Assembly (NCBI GenBank): GCA_027922465.2
Contig: BQMF02000064.1
Span: 372,001 to 436,000, forward strand
Direction of reading: 5' to 3'
Source: Turritopsis dohrnii
Taxonomy: Eukaryota; Cnidaria; Hydrozoa; Anthoathecata; Oceaniidae
Length of the DNA: 64,000 nt
Part shown: positions 46,135-57,043 of the stretch, piece by piece
Layout of the letters: each line of letters starts with the position of its first letter
Numbering within the stretch: position 1 is the first letter of the stretch
The notes under the pieces: model-generated
The model's input: the letters and a program-made list of their open reading frames with translations, nothing else
Told to the model about the DNA's origin: nothing
The model's database searches: none
Program-made: the position numbers and the translations under genes

Positions 46135-49100
46135 ATGTCCAATGGAGGTCCTACTGGAAGCAAGGTTGTAAGTGATCTTGGGAAGCGGTTACTCGAAGCT
46201 GCAAGATTAGGGAATGCAGATGAAGTGAGCAGTTTGATGACCAATGGAGCTCCGCTAACTACAGACTGGGTATTATATTTTGTTTTAAGTTATGAATCTG
46301 GTTTATTTTCCAGGATGTTTCTAATACTTTTAAAGTTTAAAAGAGAGATTTTTAATAAACGCATTTAACAGTTATATATATAGGCTCTTTTTGCCTTCAA
46401 TGAAACCCAATGTATCTTAAGCTATTTGAATTTTTCCAAATGCATTAATGGAAAGTATTAATGCTTGTATCTGTATTATCAATTATCATTTTGTTATTAT
46501 TTTTTACAGCTTGGAACTACTCCTCTACATCTTGCATCTATCTATGGTCACACTAGCACAGCTGAAATATTAATTAAATCTGGAATCAGTAAAGATGGCA
46601 GGACCAAGGTATTTATATTTATTTATAGTGCTCTCCCTTTGATAGTGTTATCACAAAAAGAAGTATGTGTTATGTTACTTGGAAAATAGATGTACTTCCT
46701 ACTGACAATCATCAGGTTTCTTTGAAGAAAATGTTGCTCAGAAAAACAGTTTGACTTCTATTTCCCCACTGCTATACAAGTTCTATTTAAGCACTTTGTT
46801 AGAGATTAAGTTCTGAAGATTCTGTGATATTAATTCAAGGTTTCATGGATTGCATTCCAAATGCTGTAAAGCTGATGAAAAAGGAGATAATATATCATAA
46901 TTTAAAGTTTTTTTAAAAAGATTTCTGTAGAGTTTATGAAACATTTTTTAATCATGAAAGCTGAATCAGGTAAAAGGAAACTAAAAATGATGGCACAAAC
47001 TTCATAACTTGTTAAATATACTTCTTAGGTTGATAAAGCTCCACTGCATTTTGCATGTCAACATGGGCATCTTGGCGTGGTTAAGCTGCTAGTAAATGAT
47101 GGTGCATATGTTAATGCAACTGATATGGTAAGGCGCAAGTATGAGAATAAGCAAAGGTGTATGACTGTTGATTATGACATGTTTTAATTTTCACATGGAT
47201 TAGAAAAATCTTCTTAACATTATTCCTTTTTTGCCAAACAATTAATGAGAATAAATAATATGTAATCTGTTATGGTGAAATATTGCATTTTACAACTCGG
47301 TTTGTTATCGGAGAACACAAGCTTGCTTGCTAAGCGGGAGTGGTTCATTTCAAATGTTGAAGTTGTGTATTGTTTTCTTTTCTTTTGTTGCAGCTGAAAA
47401 TGACTCCATTACATTGGGCTGTGGAATCGAATAGTTTTGACATCTGCTTGTTTCTGCTAAAGGCAGGTGGGAAACCTGATTTAAAAAATAAGGTATGAAT
47501 GACAAAAGCTAGAATAAAACACAATAACTAACTTCATTGAGTTTTGAAGTTTTAGGATCCGAATTTAGTGACTTTCAGAAGGATTTGCAGAATATTTTGA
47601 TAAACATAATAATTGCAACAGACCCCATTACTATGGATTTCGATTTATTTATGTTCTGTTAATCATTGTTTCTCATCACCATTCATTTGATTTAGTTCAA
47701 TAAAACAGCACTCAACATTGCTAGCGATAAAGGCTATGATTCGATTGTGAAGTTGCTTAGTGATGAAAAGGTATGTTCTATCACTTACGCTTTGCATATC
47801 TTGATATAATATAGCTTTGATATTATTACACAAAAGATAATGTCAATTTTGAGTTTTTTTTCAATGTGTGGAAAAGGATTTTGTTGGAATACCAATAGTT
47901 CCAAAGATTCATTCATTAGTGTACATTTTATTTTGTAGTTTCGAGTTATACAGGAAATAGGTATGTAAAATGTTAACACTTTCTGTTATAATACATTATG
48001 ATCATTTTTTAATACTTCTTGTTTTATGAAAAATAATTATGAAATTTTTATTTCAGATGTTCTCCATAGAAATGTTCTTCGTGACCGCCAAATTTCTTCC
48101 ATACAAATATGTCGAAGTAATTCTCATTTCTTTGTTTCGGTTCATGTTTATTTTGATCAAATCTTAGTGGCAGTATTGTCAGTGATATTTTTAATATTTC
48201 ATGCTTTCAGTTTAAAATGACAATATCAATCAATTCTCTCATTATGTAATTTCAAGTGTATTTACTTTTGAAAATCTATGTAATTTCTTTTAGGTGAGAA
48301 CTTCAACACGGTTAATAATCTCATAAAGAAACAGAAAACCAGACGATTTCCAATGGTAGCGGGAACATGGACTGGCGGTGAAGCACGATTGCAAGGTGTG
48401 TTTGAATTAGACTATTCAAGAGAAATGAAACAGTTTAAATCAAGAAAATGTTAGTTGAAATTATGTGAACAAGTTTGTTATGAAGAAACACTGTGAAAAA
48501 GTACATTTCTGTAGAAATATATGCTGTATATTTATGAGACTACCCTTCATTGGGTTGGCCTTTTGACGATGTTACCCACTGGATTGCTCCTGCTTGTTTA
48601 GAACGGCTTGAAATCAATGAACATAAAAAGCTTGCAATCTTTAAGAGAAGGCATCAACAGAGGGATTCTTTGGCTCACAGTTTATTACAAAACCTGCAGC
48701 CAGTGAAAATGACACCAAGAATTTATGATGGGAAAAGCAAGGAAAATGATAATCAAAAGTCACGGACCAATGGGATAGTTTCATCAGATGGATCAGATGG
48801 TATGAGTGTTTGTTGTGCATTTTTTTGGATATTAATGGAGTCTGGAAATGAAAAGGAATTGTTATAGAACACTGATTATTGAACTAATTTGTTGTTGTTT
48901 TTGTTTTGTTTTTTGCTACTTTCATGTGATAATAAACTGATTACATAAAGAATCAAAATGAAACAGCGGGTTTTTCTGACATGATTCATGATTATGACTG
49001 TTTTAGGTTCTCATCTTATCAAACTGGAACAGACAGTTCATTTATCAACAAGCGCTGCTGACCTGGCGTACGGCTCTGCAACTAATGCCACATCAAAGAC

Positions 49101-51129
49101 TGCCAGTTCTAGTGCATCTTACCCAAAATGTGATGTCAATGTCAACTTGAAAGTAAATCCAACTTCCACTTCTTCTTTGCTTTTCACTCTCCCTCACACG
49201 TCAATCGAGATACCTGTTGTATCGCCACATGCAATACAATCTGGTACTGTTTCTGACTTGCCAATGAAAAATAAGATTCCCGTTGTAACATCTTTGAGTG
49301 ACCTACCTGAAAACGTACAAGCTATTCCGCTTCACATGACCACAACTGAATTCAAAAAGCTGGAATTGCAAAACAAGCCAGCCGTTGGTAAAGGATCACC
49401 CGCTCAGTTATATGGTAGTGTCCATAGTGGCACAGGAGGATCAATTTTTTCGATTCCTGTTGATCAGTACATGAACTCCCCGGCTACTGTCATTGTACCA
49501 CATGCTCTTTCGTCTACTAACCTTGAAAACGAGACTGTACAGAAAAGCAACACTCCTGTTCATCTTCCTGTAAACATTCTTAATCAAATCTTGGATGGCA
49601 ATGTCACGCTCCTGTCTTTGAGTGACAAAACAGAGGGAGATAGCGATGGTCAATTCGAAACCCTGCCTGGAATCACCACCGAAATGGGAACGATACCATT
49701 GATTCCAGTTTCAGGCGAAGGCGGTCTTCGGCTCATCCCAGTTGAGGATAGGCAGTCCGTCTCTCCGCCTGATTCTCCAACACAGCTGAATGTAGCATGC
49801 GATGATGAAAATAAACTCTCCAATGACAGAGATCTCCACGACTCTGCGTCAGCACCACAAGATACGATCAACTCCTCTCCCTTATTTGTTCCAGCCAGGA
49901 TCTCATATCCGAACCTTCCCATACTGATGGACAACCATAGCGGTGTGAATATGGCAGGACCTGTCTTCACGAATCAATCAATCCCAGCTGGGTTTATAAA
50001 CGGAACACAAATTCAATGTAAGTCAGGTTCTCAACATTATGCCATTCAAGTAATTTCATTTAACTACTACCAAAATATCAGGCCAAGAAAATCGTATCAT
50101 GAAGCAATTGTTAGGGAGATGTTCCCATGGAAACGGCGTATGGTACGAGTTCATCAGTTCTTTGTTTTTAGTTTTAAGCGTAACGAAACTCCTTCTCTGA
50201 GACGATTAATGAATTTTCAGGCCTGACATTGAGTTCTTTCGGTAGCGCCGCCGGTATACATTTTTTATGAAAATACCGCCGCGTTTTAAGTGATAAAAAT
50301 CATGACTTTCCGTTGTTATGATCTGCAGTGTGTTTACACAATATTTTTCTTTGTTTATTTATGATCGCATTTCTTTAGCACCCGTTGTCATGCCAACTGG
50401 AATTTACCTCCATCCAGGTCAAGCAACCTTGTTACCAGTACCCATCCATCCTGCTTACATTCAGCCTACTGGACAAGCTTACATTCAATCCGCTTTCGTC
50501 CAACCAATGTTGCATCCCAGCATTGCTCAACCGATTCTACATCCTCCGCCTGTCTTCCACACGCGACAACTACAGAATCTGCCGCAGTACGTGTTGATGG
50601 ATAAAAGTAGCGGTGTCTACTCTCATCAAGTAAGTTTTACAGTTTCTTCCCCGACATCCTTGTTGGACCTCTTATACTCTATTGTCCTATACTTCTAATC
50701 AAATACACCTTTCCTGTGTATCGAAAGAATATGTGTTCCATTCCGATGTCTGGATGGAAACAGGTATGTTTTATGAAGGTTAGAACATCGTGAGAAAAGA
50801 TTTTTCAGAAAAGAAGTGTTTCAGTGTTGCAAAACCCTTTCCATTCGAGCCTTACAACTTAACGTTGCCTTCTCTTAAATCGTGGGATTTTTTATGCATG
50901 TTCTCCCTTCTCACTCAAATCCTAAAATTCTTTGCAAGTATGAAAAGTAACAAATTTAAAGTTTTGTATTGTGAAACAAGCTTGCACGCAATACTTCAGT
51001 ATGGCTCCATGAAATCCTCAAAAAGATCGTATTTCTAATTTCTCATTTTAGCTTCAGCAACTACCAACAAAGTCTTCGCCGCCATCTTCAGATACCTTTC
51101 AAGAACCGGATTCGTCGACGGAGCAATAG
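46135..51129 (+). CDS. GABPB: GABPB-like ankyrin-repeat transcription factor subunit
   Basis: GABP-beta pairs with the ETS protein GABP-alpha through ankyrin repeats and activates nuclear and mitochondrial genes. Twelve coding exons in consistent phase: 46135-46269, 46510-46608, 47029-47127, 47394-47492, 47696-47770, 47939-47960, 48057-48116, 48294-48395, 48602-48799, 49007-50017, 50379-50629, 51052-51129; total 742 codons. All introns are GT-AG. The start [19 protein letters not shown], then [10 protein letters not shown] and [14 protein letters not shown], is the GABPB signature, with about 4.5 ankyrin repeats to residue ~169. The rest is low-complexity Ser/Thr/Pro-rich and Pro/Gln-rich sequence ([13 protein letters not shown]), much longer than the 395-residue vertebrate GABPB1. 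I could not recognise the C-terminal leucine zipper. ATG 46130 overlaps the start in another frame as a 13-codon uORF. Confidence 0.88.
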
Positions 51130-52038
51130 CTTTTCCGGCTGTTTAGTGCATTTTCTACTCTTCAGGCTTTTTTTAGGAATGTCAATATCTTACGTAATTT
51201 TACATGTACAGTTCATCTACCATGTTAGATTTTCATGAAACGATTTCTTTTTTCGAGGATAACGTTGTCATGGTTACGTCATGCTTACTTTAGAATTTTT
51301 TTAACGTATCAGTACGTTAGACAGATTCATTGATGTAGTTTCCCAGCTGGCACATTTGTTGTTGTTTTTTTTTTAATCGATATATTTCCTGCATCAATAA
51401 AAATGCTCTTCGTCGCATTGGCTCTTTGACGATTTTGTCCACTGGTTTATAGTAGAAATCACAGTAAGGGAATTTTAAAAAACCAACGAGTCCCTCCGAA
51501 TTGAGCCCAAATGTAGCATTTAAACATGAATTTTTGAAAGTGTGGGGTGAGTTTATCATGCTATCTGAATGCGTCTTTAAATTTCTTATTCTTGTCTGGA
51601 AGAATTTCGTTTCTTTTAACCCAGATAAAAATTAGAAAGATTTGACCACAAATTTTAATGTTCGTGTGTTGTTATGGAAACCTATTGTGTATTCATATCT
51701 TCTGACAAGTGTTAAACAATTTCATTCTTCCACACAGATGCTACTTGGTGAATTTGGTGGGATACATATTGACAACCAATTTCAATCCTCATTTTGTATG
51801 TGGAATCAGTTTTAGTTTTATTTTGTGCTGTGCTGAAGAATATTTGGGTATTTATTCATCTTACATTATTATTTAATGCATTTTCGATGGTTTTCAGGTC
51901 AAAAATCATTGACTGCATTTTTCTTAATTTTTATGCAACTTTTTTGTTTATTTATGTTATGTTATGTACATCTTATTGACTCTTTGTATTTTTTCGAACG
52001 TTAAAAAGGATTTGACATTTTTTTTACCTAGGTAGTAG

Positions 52039-52081
52039 CATAGAAATACGAATTTTACGAATAGAAATTTCGTATTTCTAT
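52039..52081. repeat. 43-bp hairpin flanked by GGTAGTAG repeats
   Basis: CATAGAAATACGAA (52039-52052) pairs with TTCGTATTTCTATG (52069-52082). GGTAGTAG lies directly on both sides (52031-52038 and 52082-52089), like an 8-bp target duplication around a tiny foldback element. Confidence 0.65.
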
Positions 52082-52497
52082 GGTAGTAGGAACAGCGCAT
52101 ATCAGTGTTATGTTCGTTCATTCTGAGAATGCTTAGTCAAAATATATTTTTGTAGATTTTTTTTATATATTTAACATATATGAGTTGAAACCTCCCAGCT
52201 CGACCACAACAAAGTTTTCTACAAATCGCTTTAAAAATATACTTACAATAGAGGCTGGCTTTTTGCCTCGTTATAGAGAACAGTTTATCATTTTAGAGAA
52301 GAAGCTAATAGAAATCGACTTGATTTTTCTTGTCAAATAACGCTGAAAAACACGGTGACAAGAAATTTATCTGTACCTTGCATGTGAATTCACATCCTAA
52401 ATTGCTTTTTGTCGTACTGGAAAATTCAGGCTTAGATTATTCTTAGTTTTTGAATACAATGTTTTTACTTTTCGTTCAAATCTGAAATTCGTGTTTT

Positions 52498-52503
52498 AAT
52501 AAA
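52498..52503 (+). terminator. Poly(A) signal AATAAA
   Basis: AATAAA followed nine bases on by a run of ten A. It is the first strong signal downstream of the GABPB-like stop codon. Confidence 0.55.
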
Positions 52504-53488
52504 GCTGTTGTAAAAAAAAAATATGTACTGGCTTGAGAACAATTTTTTGTTGTTGAACTCAAGAGCTTCTGCTTAAACCATTTGCCCTTTATATTCCGAC
52601 ATGGAGATTGGTGAAAAGTGATTTTTCAGATGGTTCAGAAGTTTTAAGTGTATAAAATCAATTGAACCTTTTTTAGATGAAATAATATATCTGCTATGAA
52701 ATTCTAACACATTTTTATATACAAATCTCTTTTGTAAAGATAGGAAATTGTTGTTAACGAAACTTTTGAAGTTGTTTTTTGTTTTGTAAATATGCAACTG
52801 TTAGATACTCAGTAAAGTTTTCCTTTCTTCCAAAACAAGGTTTGTACAATTTCGTTCGCGGAATCCATATTTTGAATTGAGAAAATATCATTTTAAGAAA
52901 TTCGGGTGGAAAGACGGAGAGCTTTGATTTGATTTCGAATCGCTATAATTTGAACGTTTTTCCCTCCATTGGGTGTTCGAATTGGAGAATGTTTACCATA
53001 TTTTTCTATAAAGGGTTACAAACACTTGCGCAATTAACACCAGGACAAATGTTCAAGTGTACCCCTTATGCACGTTTTTGTCTGAATCTTAAATTCTCGG
53101 ACTTTTTTTGCAATGTTGTAATTAGCTGAAAGAGCGCCCCTTTCCAAATTCGAAGGGGGCGCACAATTGTTTCTAATATACGTGTTTATTAAGCGTAGCT
53201 CACACTGCACTTTTAAAATATACACAGCGTTTAAAATAGCGTTTATCAAATGCGTATATTTTTACCGAAAATAGCTGTACCGAAGCGATACAGCTCACAT
53301 TGCACGCATAAATAAACGAGATATACACCAAAGGCAAATTTAAATGAAAACTGAAAAGAAGAGTAGTGTAACGAAAAATGACAAACTCTGATAGTGAAGC
53401 TGACGAAATTTTAACAATATCATCCTACTTATTATTAGAAGGTGATGGTGAACCTCTGACTCTTTCCTGCTATCAAAAAAGCTATCAA

Positions 53489-53990
53489 GTCAGTTATCCC
53501 TAGGTTACCGAGATAATGTTCCCTAAACGTCGCGTTCTATTTGGGTCTCAATGGAATGGCTTCACATTGACGTCGCGTAAAAAATAAGAAATGATTTCTC
53601 ACGCAGCTCACCCACCATTTTGCGTAACAGACAAACAAACAGACAGACAAACAGAGAGTCGACTATTAATAGACTAGCCGCCAAGGCGGCGTCGCTCGCC
53701 GCCCATGTTCAGCATGCGTCCAGTTCACAAAAAATAAAATTCATACAAATTTTGCGTGACAGACAAACAAACAAACAAACAGACAGAGAGTCGACTATCA
53801 ATATATAGATAGCCGCCAAGGCCCGTCCCCAAAGATTTTGCCCAAATTTTTTCGTCACCCCATGGCCAATATCGTGGACCCCAAAAAACGTCAGTTATCC
53901 CTATCGGTTACCGAGAAAATTTTGGCTAAACGCCGCATTCGATTAGGGCCTCAATACAATGATTTCACACTGACGTCGCGCAAAAAATGA
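53489..53990 (+). repeat. Tandem duplication, 401-bp period
   Basis: GTCAGTTATCCCTA...GTTACCGAGA...GACGTCGCG occurs at 53489 and again at 53890 with moderate divergence. Between them a second pair is nested: GACAGACAAACA...GAGAGTCGACTAT...AGCCGCCAAGGC near 53628-53690 and 53758-53822. Confidence 0.75.
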
Positions 53991-54150
53991 AAATGGAAGA
54001 AGAAAAACAAAGATGAAAAAAACGAGCTTTTTATAGAAAAGAGCAAGACAGCTCAATTTTTTGTGAGACAAACTTCAATCTTTGATTGTTCAAAAGGCGA
54101 AATAATTTTTCAAAAAAGTGAAATAGATCGCAAGATTTTATCCTATAAAG
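53990..54150 (-). repeat. About 160-bp dispersed repeat, copy 2
   Basis: Reverse complement of 8192-8350 with a few mismatches. It directly follows the second GTCAGTTATCCC unit, which hints that both belong to one longer repeat family. Confidence 0.85.
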
Positions 54151-54481
54151 TCACTTAGGTCGCATATTTTAACATATTCACTCTGTTATGATTTCATTAA
54201 TTTTCCGGGGGTAAGCAATGATCTTTCCACTGAACGGCTCTATTCAACAACACAATTAAACTTCCCGTGCATAAGTCATAAATTTTTATACTAGCATGTA
54301 GCTTTAGCTAAAAATGCCCCCTCGCTCAAGCATTCCAATTTGTACACACAGCAAGCTATACATTGCAAGCTATACAACGGAAACGGAAACACACTGATGC
54401 TAATTTATACCTTTCAAAAAGTGTAATTACGGCTTAACAAGTAATATCAGAAAGTATTGGCTACAAACCCAGTGGGCATTG

Positions 54482-54790
54482 AGACGTCCAGCGGACGTCC
54501 ACGTGGATGTCCACTTTGGACGACTGGACGTCTCATATGGACGTCCAATGGACGTCCATTGGACGTGCCAAATGAAACACAAGACGTCCGTCTCAATTGG
54601 ACGTGAACTGGACGTCCAGGATGGACCTCACACGGACTGCATATGGACTCCATTGGACGTCCAGTGGACGAACCAGGGACGACACGTGGACGTTCATCCT
54701 TAATATTACCGGGACGTATGGACTTCATATAGACTTCAAATGGACGAGCTATGGACGCTGCGTAGACGACCATGTGGACCTCAAACGGAC
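54482..54790 (+). repeat. Left GGACGTCCA subterminal array
   Basis: More than twenty GGAC-containing motifs, many as the full palindrome GGACGTCC, spaced roughly 10-20 bp. AATG or AGTG commonly links adjacent motifs. ORFs on both strands here are by-products. Confidence 0.85.
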
Positions 54791-55422
54791 TAAAACGACA
54801 TTGTTATTACGTCTATTTTGAATTGTGGCTGGGTCAGTCAGTTAAATGACATCCCTCAATAACAATCATGAAAAAAATATTCATGCAAGGTAGAGAATGA
54901 TTAATAAAGAAACAAAAATTAGTTAATCAAAACATCTTTTGACTTGTATTAAAGCTTATGTAAAAATAAATACAGAACGCACAGAAAATATAAACTATGA
55001 TAAACATATTATACAGGTTATATGAATTAACGCAAGAAAAACCATCTTAATAACATTAACACAACAGACATATTTGATGCCAAACGCTATTAACTCAGAC
55101 TATGCTTTCACTGCACAACCGCAATCAGGTATATACGCTACATTATACATTTTAATTTAATACACGCTTAGAAGAATACATTAAGAATATTTCACCCTTA
55201 TATTTTGTTAAAAATTAAGAATACTTCATCCTTAACAAAGTTTCGCTATTCTTATATAAAAAAGCGTGTATGTCAAGTCTTAAAAACTTCGAAGGCGAAG
55301 CTAATGGTTAAGGCGGGTTTCCATTAAATTCTCTATGAAAACAGAGAAAAAGATGTACAGACGAAAAGATAACTATAAACATAATGTATATACATAAAAA
55401 TGTACAGTGTTTCCACAAAATT

Positions 55423-56833
55423 CTATTCCTGAAGTGCCATAAAATCATCATCGTCAACATTTTCGACCACTTTCGTTACATTTCGGACGGCGCGCTTCAA
55501 CAGATCACCGATTAAAAAGTCTATATTGCTTTTCGAAAAGCCGTCTTTTGATGGATTGATAGTCGCTCCTAAAAAAGTAATACATCAAGGAAGGATCTTT
55601 CATTACTGCCATAATTTCATAGCTGTTTTAAGGTAGCGAAAAATCAATTTACCCAGTAAACACGAGTAATGTCTTGTCTTCACAAATGCCCTTTTATTTT
55701 TAAGCCCATCTTTGCTGAATTGGTTTTGAAGTTCGCGACTCATTATTGCATTTAAGATATTTTTCACGCAAGATCTCGCATTATTTCCTCCAACACCTTT
55801 CATTTGTAACTTCTAAAATGATACAAAAACATCATGATAATTACACTTAGAAAATAAATTTCTCAAGTGAATCAAAACGCAATACAATGATTTGATAACA
55901 AAACTTCCCAATAAAAACAAACTATTGGCCGAACAACTATTAGTATTTGCACCTTGCTTTTCATGTAAGCTTTATCCTGTAATAGCATTTCTTCTTCCTC
56001 GAATTCTTCTATGTCGCACATCTTTTTAAGTTCCTCGATAGAGAGTGAGTGGTCATCATCCCTAGTTTCAATTGCATCGAGACGTTCCAAAATGGCCATT
56101 TGGTTATCTTTGATGGCCTTCAATTCCATTAAGATGGAATATTGAAATTCTAAATTAAATGAAACAAAGACTAGCTACATAAATGAACTAAAACCACTGC
56201 AGATTTCGTTAATAAAAACAATCTTACGTTTGTTTGACATCTCTTTAAACTTTATACCACCATCGCTATGTTTGGCTACACTTCGTGATAATGCTGGAGT
56301 TGACTGAATTGTAGGAGATACCTGAGTCCCAGTGTATACCTCGTGTTCAGACAAATCAAGGTTTCTTTGAAAATGCGGTTGTGAGGACCTTTTGCTGCTG
56401 ACTATGAATGATGCTTCATTGTTACGTCTCTTCTTCAAAACAGGACTTTTCACATGATCACTAGCTGTAGTGACAGGTTCTGAAGAGATAAGCAAATAAA
56501 TATTAGAACAATTGTGGCATTTCTAAATGTTGATGTTATTCGAATGAATACTTACCAACATCATGTTCACAATCATCTTCAGATTCTTCTGTTGTTGTAG
56601 GCATGTTCATCATTTGTGTTGCCTCATCCCTGGTGCCACTCTCCAATATGGTTTCCACAATGGTGAACTGCCGCCAATCTTTTTCTGGCAATGCCCAAGC
56701 TGCAATCAGATCACCAACAGATTTGCCTTTTCTGGGCCAATATATGCAATTTCTAATATTATCCACCCATGGACAAGGAACTAACGTCCTGGTTTCTTTC
56801 CCCTTCTCCAAAATAACTTGACAGGACCAACAC
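55423..56833 (-). CDS. DUF4806-type protein of the transposon
   Basis: Five exons join in phase: 56833-56556, 56479-56228, 56149-55953, 55812-55653, 55568-55423, with GT-AG introns and stop TAG at 55423-55425. The N-terminal part has CWSCQVILEKGK and then LVPCPWVDNIRNCIYWPRKG, the usual opening of this family. A Ser-rich, basic linker with KKRRNN follows. Next comes a coiled-coil-like ELKAIKDNQMAILERLDAIE, and a C-terminal domain KGVGGNNARSCVKNILNAIM that fits DUF4806. The end is acidic (DDDD). The first coding exon is not settled: a donor at 57026/57025 just past the transposase stop would join in phase but gives no ATG. Function unknown; such proteins often accompany transposases of this kind. 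Confidence 0.72.
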
Positions 56834-57043
56834 CTAAACACAGAAATTTCTGTTGTAAAACATGTTACACTTACTATCTTTTATAATACCAAAGGCAAAA
56901 TGTTCATTACAAATTCATAACAGAAATATATGCAGTTAAAAGCACAAGATTTCATAAGAATATTCACTAAGTTCTTCACTTACAGAACAGAATAACAATA
57001 CAGATTGTTAACATTTCCTTACCCATAGGTATATATTCCATAT

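Larger units (their letters stand above)
51130..52520 (+). other. 3' UTR of the GABPB-like gene
   Basis: Non-coding, AT-rich, ending at the AATAAA signal. It contains a 43-bp hairpin insertion at 52039-52081. The extent is inferred from the nearest poly(A) signal. Confidence 0.55.
52521..54467. other. Intergenic repeats between GABPB and the large transposon
   Basis: No gene. It contains a tandem duplication with a 401-bp period (53489 and 53890), two (ACAGACAAACAG)-type stretches, and the second copy of the 8-kb dispersed repeat. Confidence 0.6.

Noticed and set aside
46135..46375. First GABPB ORF as a complete 77-residue protein
   Set aside because: The sequence after residue 45 runs into an intron; GABPB homology continues at 46510 after a good acceptor.
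54447..54821. Overlapping ORFs on both strands in the GGACGTCC array
   Set aside because: Low-complexity by-products of the palindromic repeat.
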